From contig NZ_JARXZC010000038.1 of the NCBI RefSeq assembly GCF_029894335.1, positions 1 through 64,000 on the forward strand: a stretch of 64,000 bases of DNA. Direction: 5' to 3'. Under the pieces are notes generated by a model. That model searched no databases, had not been told where the DNA came from, and worked only from the letters and a program-made list of their open reading frames with translations. Every line of letters begins with the position of its first letter. Position 1 is the stretch's first letter. A program made the translations under genes and the position numbers. Source of the DNA: Kitasatospora sp. MAP5-34. Lineage in GTDB: Bacteria > Actinomycetota > Actinomycetes > Streptomycetales > Streptomycetaceae. Positions 55,462 through 63,667 of the stretch are shown here, one piece after another.

Positions 55462-56283
55462 TCAGCGGACCCAGCCGCCGGTCATCGCCTGCACGGCCGA
55501 GCCGTCGCCGTCCGCGAGCTTCACGGCGGTGAACGCGCGCGCGGCCTGCGAGGTCTGCACCCGGAAGGCGGGCCGCTCGCTCTCCAGCAGCTCGACGATC
55601 GGGGCTGCCGCCTCCTGCGGCGTCTGCGCGGCGGCGAAGGCCTCGCGGACGCGGGCCAGGTAGCCGGCCAGCGCGGGCGCGTACGGGCCGGCCTGCTCCA
55701 CCAGCGCGTCGCGGCCGCCCAGGTTGCTGATGAACTCGCTGGCCACCGCACCCGGCTCGACCACGCTGACGGCCACCCCGACCGTCGCCGCGACCGGCGC
55801 GAGGGACTCCATGAAGCCCTCGACGGCGAACTTGGCCGCGCAGTACGCCTCGTTGAACGGCTGGCCGACCACGCCGCCGATGCTGGTCACGGTCAGCACG
55901 CGGCCCTTGCTCTCCCGCAGCAGGGGCAGCGCCGCCTTGGTGACGTGCAGGACGCCGAAGAAGTTGACCTCCATGACGGTGCGCACGTCCTCGATGCTCT
56001 GCTGCTCCAGCGTGCCGGCGTGGCCCGCACCGGCGTTGTTGACCAGCGCGTCCAGGCGGTCCAGGCCGGCCAGGCAGGCCACGACCGAGGCCTGGTCGGT
56101 CACGTCCAGCGCGCGGACCTCGACGGCCACCCCGGCCTCCTCGGCCGCCGCGAGCAGCGCGCCCGCCTTGGTGGTGTCGCGCATGGTGGCGACGACGTGC
56201 CAGCCGCTCCGCGCGGCGGCGACGGCGGTCGCCAGGCCGATGCCGGAGGAGGTGCCGGTGATCAGGACGGTCTTGGTGCTCAT
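55462..56283 (-). CDS. short-chain dehydrogenase/reductase
   Basis: A 273-residue classical SDR with TGTSSGIG (9-16), NNAGAGH, catalytic Ser in TVTSIGGVVG and Tyr/Lys in AYCAAKFAVEG. The last 60 residues are a normal SDR substrate lid. It is divergent from a MarR regulator, and the 96-bp spacer contains direct CATAACT repeats, so a MarR-controlled redox enzyme responding to an electrophile or phenol is likely. Confidence 0.9.
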   Translation of the reverse strand: MSTKTVLITGTSSGIGLATAVAAARSGWHVVATMRDTTKAGALLAAAEEAGVAVEVRALDVTDQASVVACLAGLDRLDALVNNAGAGHAGTLEQQSIEDVRTVMEVNFFGVLHVTKAALPLLRESKGRVLTVTSIGGVVGQPFNEAYCAAKFAVEGFMESLAPVAATVGVAVSVVEPGAVASEFISNLGGRDALVEQAGPYAPALAGYLARVREAFAAAQTPQEAAAPIVELLESERPAFRVQTSQAARAFTAVKLADGDGSAVQAMTGGWVR

Positions 56284-56308
56284 GGTTCCAGGTCCTTTGC
56301 TTATGACT

Positions 56309-56331
56309 CATAACTACTATAGTCCATAACT
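56309..56331. promoter_or_regulatory. possible MarR operator
   Basis: CATAACT occurs at 56309-56315 and again at 56325-56331, flanking the palindrome ACTATAGT (56316-56323). The site lies between the divergent SDR and MarR genes in unusually AT-rich DNA. Confidence 0.45.
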
Positions 56332-56379
56332 ATGCGTCCCGATATTTCACCTTGTCAAGCACATCGGTAGAGTGGACCC

Positions 56380-56799
56380 ATGCCCAAGTCACCGAACGAG
56401 CTGACCGGGGAGGTCATCAGCCTCTTCGCCGCCGTCAACCGCCGCTACGCCCAGGAGTCCGAGGCCGCCGCCGCCACCCACGAGCTGACCCCGCTCCAGG
56501 CCAAGGCCCTGCTCGCCACCGAGGACCCGGTCCCGATGCGCCGCATCGCCGACCGCCTGCACGCGGAGCCCTCCAACGTCACCGCGATCATCGACCGCCT
56601 GGAGTCCCGCGGCCTGGTCGGGCGCAGCCCCGACCCGGGCGACCGCCGCGTCAAACTCGTCGCCGCCACCGCAGCCGGACGCACCGTCATCGCCGACCTC
56701 CGCGCCCGCATGCCCTTCGCCGCCGCCCCCCTGGACCGGCTCACCACCCACCAGCGCGAGTCCCTGCGCGAGCTGCTGCAACTGATGCTCGACACCTGA
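56380..56799 (+). CDS. MarR-family transcriptional regulator
   Basis: A 139-residue winged-helix protein: ELTPLQAKALLATEDPVPM then RRIADRLHAEPSNVTAIIDR as recognition helix region, followed by the wing PDPGDRRVKLVAAT. It probably represses the divergent SDR and itself through the CATAACT sites. The ATG at 56380 is chosen because the core fits directly after it. Confidence 0.87.
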   Translation: MPKSPNELTGEVISLFAAVNRRYAQESEAAAATHELTPLQAKALLATEDPVPMRRIADRLHAEPSNVTAIIDRLESRGLVGRSPDPGDRRVKLVAATAAGRTVIADLRARMPFAAAPLDRLTTHQRESLRELLQLMLDT

Positions 56800-56980
56800 C
56801 GCCTGACGCCGGCCAGGCCGTCGGGACGGGACGGGACGCGAAGTCCGGACGTTCGGGCGGCCTCCGCCCGGCAGGTGGTTGACTACGCCACATGGACTCT
56901 CGCGCGAGCGTTCCCCACCTGTACGGACGCGCTGACGGGCTGTTCCGGCCGGTGTTCCCGCACCCGGCGGACGGCCGGTC

Positions 56981-58081
56981 ATGAGCGCCGCCGGCAGGCC
57001 GCCGGAGCCCGGCCGGGCCCCGACGGCCTGGGGCGCGCCCCCCTTCGACCCCGAACTGAGCGCGGCGCTGGCGGCTCTGGGGCACGAGGCGAGGGAGCCG
57101 TTCACCCCGGAGAACCTGGCGGCCCGGCAGCAGCGGGACGCCGCCGCCCGGCCCAGGCCGACGCTCCGGGACCTGCGGGCCGACGGCCGCTTCGAGGTGG
57201 AAGAGCTACGGGTGCCCGGAGCGCCGGGCGGGCCGGACGTCACGCTCGTGAGCGCGCGGCCCGCCGGGCTCGCCGGGCCGCTGCCGCTGCTGTACTACAT
57301 GCACGGCGGCGGAATGATCATGGGCAATGCGTGGTCCGTACTCCCGCAGCTGCTCCGCGAATGGGCCCTCCCGCTGGAGCTGGCCGTCATCTCCGTCGAG
57401 TACCGGCTGGCACCGCACGCGCAGTATCCCGGACCGCTGGAGGACTGCTACGCCGGACTCCGCTGGGTGGCCGAGCACGCGGTTGGACCGGGCACCGACC
57501 CGGGCGCCGACCCGGGCACCGGCCTGGGCATCGACGCGGACCGCATCATCATCGGAGGAAAGAGCGCCGGCGGCGGACTCGCCGCAGCACTCGCCCTGCT
57601 CACCCGCGACCGGGGCGGACCCACGCCGATCGGGCAGCTCCTCCTGTGCCCGATGCTCGACGACCGCGGCGACACCTTCTCCAGCCACCAGCTGGCCGGC
57701 CTCGACACCTGGGACCGGACCTCCAACGCGACCGCGTGGCAGGCGCTGCTGGGCGACCGGTACGGCGCCGCGGACCTGCCGCCCTACGCGGCTCCCGCCC
57801 GCGCCACGGACCTGTCCGGGCTGCCCCCCGCCTACATCGAGGTCGGGTCGGCCGAGACCTTCAGGGACGAGGACGTGGCCTACGCCGACGCGATCTGGCA
57901 GGCCGGCGGCCAGGCCGAACTGCACGTGTGGCCCGGCGCCTTCCACGGCTTCGACACCTTCGCACCGCTGGCAGCTCTCAGTCAGGACGCCCGCAACGCC
58001 CGTTCCCGCTGGCTCCGGCGCATCCTCGTACAGTCCGACAGGTATCAGTCTGCGATGGGGCTGCGCAGCCCGATCGCGTGA
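56981..58081 (+). CDS. alpha/beta hydrolase of the hormone-sensitive-lipase family
   Basis: A 366-residue esterase. The oxyanion motif is YYMHGGGMIMGN, the nucleophile elbow is GGKSAGGGLAAAL, and the acid and His of the triad lie in VGSAETF and GAFHGFD. The loop GPGTDPGADPGTGLGIDADR is a low-complexity insertion not seen in typical members. It hydrolyses short-chain esters. The gene ends in IVQSDRYQSAMGLRSPIA and is followed by a GGC/GGT-rich tract. No signal peptide is present, and no operon partner is seen. Confidence 0.85.
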   Translation: MSAAGRPPEPGRAPTAWGAPPFDPELSAALAALGHEAREPFTPENLAARQQRDAAARPRPTLRDLRADGRFEVEELRVPGAPGGPDVTLVSARPAGLAGPLPLLYYMHGGGMIMGNAWSVLPQLLREWALPLELAVISVEYRLAPHAQYPGPLEDCYAGLRWVAEHAVGPGTDPGADPGTGLGIDADRIIIGGKSAGGGLAAALALLTRDRGGPTPIGQLLLCPMLDDRGDTFSSHQLAGLDTWDRTSNATAWQALLGDRYGAADLPPYAAPARATDLSGLPPAYIEVGSAETFRDEDVAYADAIWQAGGQAELHVWPGAFHGFDTFAPLAALSQDARNARSRWLRRILVQSDRYQSAMGLRSPIA

Positions 58082-58131
58082 CGGCGGCGGCGGTGGCGGC
58101 GGTGGCGGTGGTGGCGGCGGTGGTGGCCGTG
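58082..58131. repeat. GGC/GGT simple repeat
   Basis: About 50 bases of GGCGGC/GGTGGC directly after the esterase stop and before the end of the leftward MFS gene. No structure beyond low complexity is visible. Confidence 0.85.
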
Positions 58132-58139
58132 ACGGCCCG

Positions 58140-59438
58140 TCAGGCGCGGCTCGGCTCCGGTGCCGGCTCCGGCTCGGGGAGCTGAGCTGCCGCGCGGCGG
58201 GGGAGCAGCAGCGGGGTCGCCAGCAGGAGTACGCCGGCCAGGCCGATGGCCGTACGCGGGCCGAGCAGGACGCCCAGCCCGCCCCAGGCGGCCGTCAGGA
58301 GCGCGGTCGAGGCCTTGGTCGTCACGGCCCAGGCGGACAGTGTGCGGGTGACCCGGCCGGTCGCGGTGCGCTGGAGGCGGTAGGTGGCGTAGACGGGGTT
58401 GAAGACCCCGCAGCAGGAGATGAGCCCGAGCTCGACGCCCATCACCAGCAGCAGCCCGCCGGTGCCCGGCCGCACGAAGGCCAGGCCGACGGGCCAGAGC
58501 GCGCGCAGCGCCCCGGTCACGGCCAGGACCCGGTGCTGCCCGAACCGGGTGACGAGCGGCCCGGCCAGCCGCGAGCCGAGCAGCCCGCCGATCGAGGGCG
58601 CGGCGAAGGCGAGGCCGTACTGCCACGGCGTGAACCCGAGCCGGCCGAGCATCAGGACGGCCAGCAGCGGCTCGGTGGCCATCACCAGGCCGTTGAACAG
58701 GGCGGTGTTGAGGAACAGCGGACGCAAGCCCCGGTCGGCGAGGATGTACCGCCAGCCGTCGAGCAGGTCCCCGGCGCGCATGCGCGCGGCCTCCCGGCAC
58801 CCGGGCGGCGGCTCGGGCCGCTGCCCGGGCCCGCCCGTCGCGCGGATGCCGAGAGCCGAGAGCAGGTAGCTGACCGCGTCGGCCACCACCGTCGCCACCG
58901 GACCGAGGAGCCCGATCGCCACGCCGCCCAGCGGCGGTCCGATGATCGTGGTCGTCCAGGCCGTGGACTCGAACCGGGCGCCTGCGACGAGCAGGTCCTC
59001 GGCCGGCAGCAGGGTCTTCAGGTACGCGCCGGAGGCGGCGCGGAAGGTGATGTCGGCCGCCGCGACGACGACCGAGACCAGCAGGAGCTGGAGGAAGGTG
59101 AGCACGCCGAGCGCGTAGGCGGTGGGGATCGTGAGCAGCGCCGCGAACCGCACCAGGTCCATCGTGATCAGCACCGGCCGCTTGCGGCGGAACTCCACCC
59201 ACGGGCCGAGCGGCACCGCCACGGCCGCGCCCACCGCGGCCCCCACCGAGGAGAGCGCGGCGACCTCGGCCGGTCCGGCGTGCAGCACCCGGACGGCGAT
59301 CAGCGGGAACGCGCCGAAGGCGAGCCAGGTGCCGAGCGCGCTGGTCCCGTACGCTCCCCAGAGCCACCCGAACCGCCGCCCCAGCCGAGGTCCGAGCAGA
59401 GGTCCGAGCAGCTGTCCCCGCCGGTGCCCGCTCTTCAT
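58140..59438 (-). CDS. MFS transporter (MFS_3-type exporter)
   Basis: A 432-residue polytopic protein. About ten to twelve hydrophobic segments can be traced, from WLWGAYGTSALGTWLAFGAF to ALTVVLLATPLLLPRR-like helices at the end, with charged loops such as EFRRKRPVL at the position of motif A. It probably effluxes a drug-like compound with a proton gradient. ATG at 59438 follows GGGGGGAT; GTG 59456 is the alternative start. It is divergent from a LysR regulator whose operators lie between them. Confidence 0.85.
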   Translation of the reverse strand: MKSGHRRGQLLGPLLGPRLGRRFGWLWGAYGTSALGTWLAFGAFPLIAVRVLHAGPAEVAALSSVGAAVGAAVAVPLGPWVEFRRKRPVLITMDLVRFAALLTIPTAYALGVLTFLQLLLVSVVVAAADITFRAASGAYLKTLLPAEDLLVAGARFESTAWTTTIIGPPLGGVAIGLLGPVATVVADAVSYLLSALGIRATGGPGQRPEPPPGCREAARMRAGDLLDGWRYILADRGLRPLFLNTALFNGLVMATEPLLAVLMLGRLGFTPWQYGLAFAAPSIGGLLGSRLAGPLVTRFGQHRVLAVTGALRALWPVGLAFVRPGTGGLLLVMGVELGLISCCGVFNPVYATYRLQRTATGRVTRTLSAWAVTTKASTALLTAAWGGLGVLLGPRTAIGLAGVLLLATPLLLPRRAAAQLPEPEPAPEPSRA

Positions 59439-59465
59439 GCCCGATCCCCCCGCCACTCACCCGCA

Positions 59466-59486
59466 CAACCGATCCGCGTTCGGTTG
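59466..59486. promoter_or_regulatory. LysR operator candidate 1
   Basis: CAACCGA and TCGGTTG pair as a perfect palindrome with a 7-base spacer (59466-59486), near the start of the MFS gene. Confidence 0.6.
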
Positions 59487-59538
59487 CATCAAAGCGCGCA
59501 CCATACCCGGGGATCAAACAACCGCAGGGCCGCCCGGC

Positions 59539-59555
59539 CACAACCAACGGTTGTG
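59539..59555. promoter_or_regulatory. LysR operator candidate 2
   Basis: CACAACC-AAC-GGTTGTG (59539-59555) is a perfect palindrome 17 bp before the LysR ATG. It resembles site 1 in its CAACC/GGTTG core. Two such sites fit LysR autoregulation plus control of the exporter. Confidence 0.65.
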
Positions 59556-59571
59556 CCCCTAGGCTGTCGGC

Positions 59572-60507
59572 ATGGACCTCGACACCGTCCGGACCTTCGT
59601 CGCCGCCGCCGACGCGGGGCAGTTCCAGGAGGCCGCCGCCGAGCTGGCGGTCACCCAGCAGGCCGTCTCCAAGCGCATCGCCGCGCTGGAGCGCGAGCTC
59701 GGCGTGCGGCTGTTCACCCGCACCGCGCGCGGCGCCGGGCTCACCATCGACGGGCAGGCGTTCCTGCCCCACGCGCGCGAGCTGCTGCGCGTCGCCGAGC
59801 GCGCGGTCGCGTCCGTGGCCGCCGGCCGCCGGCCGCTGCGCGTCGACGTGATCGCCTCGCGCGTCGCGCCGTCGGGCCTGATGCGCGGCTTCCACCGCGC
59901 GCACCCCGAGATCGACCTCGACGTGGTGATGCTGTTCGACGTCGAGACGGCCGTCACCGCCATCCGGTCCGGTGCGATCGACGCGTCCTTCCGCGCCGTC
60001 GCCGTGCCCGGCCGGCCCCTTCCCGAGGACATCGAGTCCGTCCGGGTGCTCGACGAGCCGCTCCAGCTCCTCGCCGGTCCCGCCCACGCGCTGGCCGGTG
60101 CCCGGTCGGTGACCGTCGCCCAGCTCGCCGGACACCGGATCTGGATGCCCGGCATCGTCCCCGGCACCGAGTGGGCCGCCTACTACGCCGACCTCGTCGC
60201 CGAGTTCGGCCTCACCATCGAGGCGACCGGCCCCAACTTCGGCTCCGACGCCCTCCTCGACACCATCGCCGACACCCCGGCCCTGGCCACCTTCATGGGC
60301 GAGCACACCCGCCTGGTCTGGCCCGCCGACCACGGCCTGCGCCGTATCCCGGTGACCGACCCGACGCCCGTCTACCCGCACTCGCTGCTCTGGCACCGTG
60401 ACAACCCCCACCCGGCGCTGGCCGCCCTGCGCGCCTACCTCGCCGCCAGAGCGGCCGGCCACGCCGCCGCCGGGACCTGGGCGCCGGGCTGGGTGCTTCC
60501 GCGCTGA
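59572..60507 (+). CDS. LysR-family transcriptional regulator
   Basis: A 311-residue LysR protein. The N-terminal winged HTH reads MDLDTVRTFVAAADAGQFQE and LAVTQQAVSKRIAALERELG (about 1-60), and the PBP-like effector domain covers the rest. ATG at 59572 fits the family start. It is divergent from the MFS exporter, with palindromes in the spacer, so it likely activates or represses that pump in response to its substrate. Confidence 0.92.
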   Translation: MDLDTVRTFVAAADAGQFQEAAAELAVTQQAVSKRIAALERELGVRLFTRTARGAGLTIDGQAFLPHARELLRVAERAVASVAAGRRPLRVDVIASRVAPSGLMRGFHRAHPEIDLDVVMLFDVETAVTAIRSGAIDASFRAVAVPGRPLPEDIESVRVLDEPLQLLAGPAHALAGARSVTVAQLAGHRIWMPGIVPGTEWAAYYADLVAEFGLTIEATGPNFGSDALLDTIADTPALATFMGEHTRLVWPADHGLRRIPVTDPTPVYPHSLLWHRDNPHPALAALRAYLAARAAGHAAAGTWAPGWVLPR

Positions 60508-60611
60508 TCCAGCGGCCCGCCCGGACGAAACCTCGCGGTGATCCCCGAGCCTGAACATCGGGGACTGAACATCGGGGAGGCCCTGGTGTCGTCGCCCGCC
60601 GCGAGCTCACG

Positions 60612-60720
60612 AGCGCGCGCTTGTTCTTGTGGCCGGCGACCACGTGCCGGGGGCTCAGTTCGGCGATCCGGTCGATGCCCTCCAGCCACGCCTCAGGGCC
60701 GCCGCCGCCTTCGTACCGGA
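60612..60720 (-). pseudogene. metallo-beta-lactamase-fold hydrolase, C-terminal scrap
   Basis: The leftward frame reads YEGGGGPEAWLEGIDRIAEL and SPRHVVAGHKNKR, the pattern of MBL-fold hydrolases near the last metal ligand (LxPxxVVxGH). About 36 codons are recognisable, with no start and no HxHxDH part. Confidence 0.5.
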
Positions 60721-60801
60721 AGGGCCGCCGTCCAGTCCACCCGCCCGTTGGAGCGGGTACCTTCGCGGTACAGCGACGAACCGTGAAGGGGAACATCCAG
60801 C

Positions 60802-61464
60802 ATGACGCAGCCCACTGACACGAGCAGGTCTGTGCCCATCCGCGCCTTGATCCTGGACTTCGCCGGGGTGCTGACGACTGGCGTACTGGAGACGCACCGC
60901 CAGTGGTGCCTGGCGCAGGGGCTGGATGCTGAGGCGTGGCGGCGGACGCTGAACTACACCGATGAAGGACGGCAGCTGTACGCGGCGTTGGAGATCGGGG
61001 AGTTGTCGCAGGCGGAGTGGAACCGGCGCACGGCGCCACTTCTCGGGATCGGTGATGACGGCGAGAACCTGATGGGCCGTTCGTGGGCGGGGGTCCGGCC
61101 GGCCGAGGACATGATCCGGCTGGCCCGGGATGCCCGCGCCGCCGGGTACACGCTCGCCCTGCTGTCGAACTCCTTCGGCCTGGACCCGTACAACCCGTAT
61201 GAGGCCATCGGGGTCTGGGACTTGTTCGACGTGCACGTGATCAGCGAGACGGAAGGCATCGCCAAGCCCGATCCGGCGATCTACCAGCGCACCCTTGACC
61301 GGCTCGGACTGCGCGGCGAAGAGTGCGTGTTCGTGGACGACCACCCGGTGAACCTGCCCCCGGCCGCCGCGCTCGGGATCACCACGGTGCTCGCGGACGG
61401 TAGCGCCGCTGCCTGCGCCGAGGTGGCGGCGATCCTCGGGCTGTGCCCGGCGCAGGCAGCCTGA
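60802..61464 (+). CDS. HAD-family hydrolase
   Basis: A 220-residue HAD-superfamily phosphatase with motif I LILDFAGVLT, where the first nucleophile Asp is present but the second catalytic acid is Ala (D-x-A). Motif II is LLSNS (Ser), motif III Lys lies in GIAKPDPAIY and motif IV is VDDHPVN. The cap helices occupy about 20-80. Subfamily IA members hydrolyse sugar phosphates or 2-haloacids. ATG follows GAAGGGGAAC. The altered motif I suggests a modified or low activity. No operon partner is seen. Confidence 0.82.
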   Translation: MTQPTDTSRSVPIRALILDFAGVLTTGVLETHRQWCLAQGLDAEAWRRTLNYTDEGRQLYAALEIGELSQAEWNRRTAPLLGIGDDGENLMGRSWAGVRPAEDMIRLARDARAAGYTLALLSNSFGLDPYNPYEAIGVWDLFDVHVISETEGIAKPDPAIYQRTLDRLGLRGEECVFVDDHPVNLPPAAALGITTVLADGSAAACAEVAAILGLCPAQAA

Positions 61465-61486
61465 CCCGGTGAGACCGGCTGCCTGC
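61452..61486 (+). terminator. hairpin overlapping the HAD stop codon
   Basis: GCAGGCAGCC and GGCTGCCTGC form a perfect 10-bp stem, with the stop codon (61462-61464) within its loop. A second palindrome, CCGTCA-AC-TGACGG, lies at 61491-61504. Confidence 0.6.
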
Positions 61487-61580
61487 CGCACCGTCAACTG
61501 ACGGCCAGACAGCCGGGTTCCACGACGCACCCTGTGCGCGTACCGTCCGAGTGAGGCCAATCACGGGACGGAGCCAGGGT

Positions 61581-62038
61581 ATGACGGCATGGTCGGAACG
61601 CACCACCAGTGAACGGGTCAAAGCGCTACGGGGCTCGGACATGACACAGGAACAGCTCGCGGAGGCGTCCGGGTTCATCGCACTGGAAGCCGTGGCGTCG
61701 GAGGTGTACACCTTTCAGAGTCAGACGATCCCCGCCCTGCTCCAGATCCCCGATTACACCCGCGCGTTGTCGGTGGCCAGCCACGGGTGGACGAAGCCGG
61801 AAGAGATCGAACAGTTCGTTCGGTCCGCCTTGCCCGGCAGCAGCGGATCACCTCGGACGACCCGCTCACCGTGTGGGTAGTACTGGCAGAGGCCGCTCTG
61901 CGTCAGCAGGTCGGCGGTTCCGCCGTGATGCACGAACAGCTCTCCTACCTTGAGCAGATGGCCGAGCTGCGAACCAAGGCTCGGTCCCCCGTGGAGTCCC
62001 TGAAGCTGATCACGTCCATGAAGGACTGCGGACCATGA
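61581..62038 (+). pseudogene. collapsed XRE/DUF5753 regulator
   Basis: ATG at 61581 opens an HTH start (SERVKALRGSDMTQEQLAEA) that jumps directly into DUF5753 sequence (SGFIALEAVASEVYTFQSQT, IPALLQIPDYTRAL), so the second half of the HTH and the linker are deleted. Near 61830 the frame shifts, and the C-terminal part continues in another frame (QRITSDDPLTVWVVLAEAAL...MKDCGP) to the stop overlapping the DUF397 start. Both lesions should inactivate it. Confidence 0.7.
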
Positions 62039-62268
62039 ACAACACGCCGACTGCTTCACAGAACCTCTCGTCCGCCACTTGGCGCAAGTCCACATACAGC
62101 GGCGGCGGCAACAATCAGGAGTGCATCGAGGTGGCCGACGGCTTCCCCGGCGTGCTGCCGGTCCGCGACTCCAAGGACCCGGGCGGCCCCGCGCTGGTCT
62201 TCCCCGCCGATGCCTGGCGGGCGTTCGTGGCGGGCGTGCGCGCAGGGGAGTTCCCCGCCGACTGCTGA
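62035..62268 (+). CDS. DUF397 protein
   Basis: A 77-residue protein with the family pattern ATWRKSTYSGGGNNQECIEV, VRDSKDPGGPALVFP and AWRAFVAGVRAGEF. It is the usual small partner of XRE/DUF5753 regulators. It overlaps its broken regulator by 4 bases (ATGA), so it has lost its partner but keeps an intact frame. The paralogue at 13234 has an intact, though duplicated, regulator. Confidence 0.85.
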   Translation: MNNTPTASQNLSSATWRKSTYSGGGNNQECIEVADGFPGVLPVRDSKDPGGPALVFPADAWRAFVAGVRAGEFPADC

Positions 62269-62339
62269 CCAGCCCGACCCCCGACAGCCCCCGGCCGACA
62301 CGGCGCGGGGCTGTGGCACTTCCTGGAGCAGGACCCGAA

Positions 62340-62462
62340 GTAAAGGCCCACGTAGCCGAGTTGGCCGAGGAACAGGACGGGACCGGCCGCCGTCTGGTGG
62401 TCCGCAACGGCTACCACCACCCGATCGAGTCCGCACAGGCCCGCTGGCGTGCGGTCAACGCT
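62340..62462 (+). pseudogene. IS256 (mutator)-type transposase scrap
   Basis: A frame reads VKAHVAELAEEQDGTGRRLV and VRNGYHHP before diverging, matching the start of the zinc-ribbon-like part of IS256-family transposases (LVVRNGYHxP). The catalytic region is absent and the frame is closed soon after. It is a short insertion-sequence remnant. Confidence 0.45.
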
Positions 62463-62553
62463 CCTCGCTTGGTTGCCCTGGTCCGGGCCGGAGCCCGAAT
62501 TCGAACGCGGTGTCCTGGCCAGGGGGCAGAGGCTCTCGCTGCCTGACAAGGCG

Positions 62554-63504
62554 TCAGCCGACTCGGTCGAGCAGATCGGCGACGTCCGCGAACACCCTCT
62601 CTCCCGCCGCCGCTGCGGCGGGAGAGAGGGTGTCGAGGGTGAGGAATCCGTGGACCATTGCGGCCTCGCAGCGGTGTCGGACCGGGACGTGCGCGGCGGC
62701 CAGCCGGGCGGCATAGGCGTCGCCCTCGTCCCGGAGCGGATCGTGCTCCGCGGTGACGACAACGGTGGGCGGCAGCCCGCCGAGGTCGGCGGCGTACAGC
62801 GGGCTGACCCCGGGGGCGGCGCGCCGGGACGGGTCCGGGACCCATTGCTCGGCCCCCCACGCGACGTCGTCGGTCGTCAGGCCCCAGCCCGTGGCCTTCG
62901 ACCGCGCGCTGGAAGAGGAGAGTGTCAGATCGGTGTTGGGGTAGACCAGGATCTGGGCGGCCGGTAGCGGTCCGCCTTCGTCGCGCAGGCGCAGGCAGGC
63001 GAGCGCGGCGAGGTTCCCGCCGGAGCTGTCGCCCATGACGACGGTCGGGCCTGCGATCCCGGCGCTGGAAGCTCCGCCGGCTGCCGCCCACCGGATGGCG
63101 TCCACGCAGTCGTCGACGGCAGCCGGCCACGGGTGCTCCGGAGCCCGGCGGAAGTCGACGCTCAGTACGGCAGCGCCGGTGCTGAGGGCCAATCGGCGGC
63201 AGGCCCGATCGTGCGACTCCAGATCGCCGATGGTCCACATCCCTCCGTGCAGGAACACCACCAGCGGCCGGATCGCCGCCGAAGGCCGGTAGAGGCGGGC
63301 CCCCACGGCAGCCGGACCGACCGTCAGATCCTCGACGTGGGCGATCTCGGGGCCCGGGGGCCGGGCTTCGGCGCGCAGTCGTTGCGCACGCCGCAGCTCC
63401 GCTGCGCCCATGGCGCGGGCGGGACGTCCGGGGTCCTGCCGAACGGCCTCGATGAAGGAGGCCAGTTCGGCATCGGCGAGAGAGGGATCGATCGGTCCGG
63501 TCAC
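62554..63504 (-). CDS. alpha/beta hydrolase (HSL-type esterase)
   Basis: A 316-residue esterase. The oxyanion hole is VFLHGGMWTIGD (HGGM where most have HGGG), the nucleophile elbow is VVMGDSSGGNLAALA, the acid lies in VTAEHDPLRDEG and the His in VHGFLTL. The fold matches the esterase at 56981-58081 but the sequence is only distantly similar. Close to its 3' end the coding DNA contains a 19-bp perfect inverted repeat. It is divergent from the SDR at the window edge. Confidence 0.87.
   Translation of the reverse strand: MTGPIDPSLADAELASFIEAVRQDPGRPARAMGAAELRRAQRLRAEARPPGPEIAHVEDLTVGPAAVGARLYRPSAAIRPLVVFLHGGMWTIGDLESHDRACRRLALSTGAAVLSVDFRRAPEHPWPAAVDDCVDAIRWAAAGGASSAGIAGPTVVMGDSSGGNLAALACLRLRDEGGPLPAAQILVYPNTDLTLSSSSARSKATGWGLTTDDVAWGAEQWVPDPSRRAAPGVSPLYAADLGGLPPTVVVTAEHDPLRDEGDAYAARLAAAHVPVRHRCEAAMVHGFLTLDTLSPAAAAAGERVFADVADLLDRVG
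62592..62633. repeat. 19-bp perfect inverted repeat inside a gene
   Basis: ACACCCTCTCTCCCGCCGC and GCGGCGGGAGAGAGGGTGT pair without mismatch around CGCT. It lies within the esterase coding sequence (codons for TLSPAAAAAGERVF) and so is not intergenic. Confidence 0.95.
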
Positions 63505-63667
63505 GCAGGCCAGGATGCCATCGCGGGTTCGGCTGGACGAGTAGTCCGAAGTCGGGCGGCTTCAGCAGTTCGGCTCAGGGAATACCGGAAGGGTGTCCGG
63601 CATCGGGCCGTGACAGCCGAAGACCGGTCCCGGATTCGACCGGGGCAACACGAGGGGAAATGCGATC

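Noticed and set aside
57327..60401. A 1024-codon plus-strand open frame
   Set aside because: It runs antisense through the MFS gene and out of frame with the esterase and LysR genes. Its composition (Arg/Pro/Ser-rich, no motifs) is that of a GC-rich shadow frame.
58045..60558. An 837-codon minus-strand open frame
   Set aside because: It is the shadow of the LysR gene and of the MFS gene in another frame. It contains no recognisable domain.
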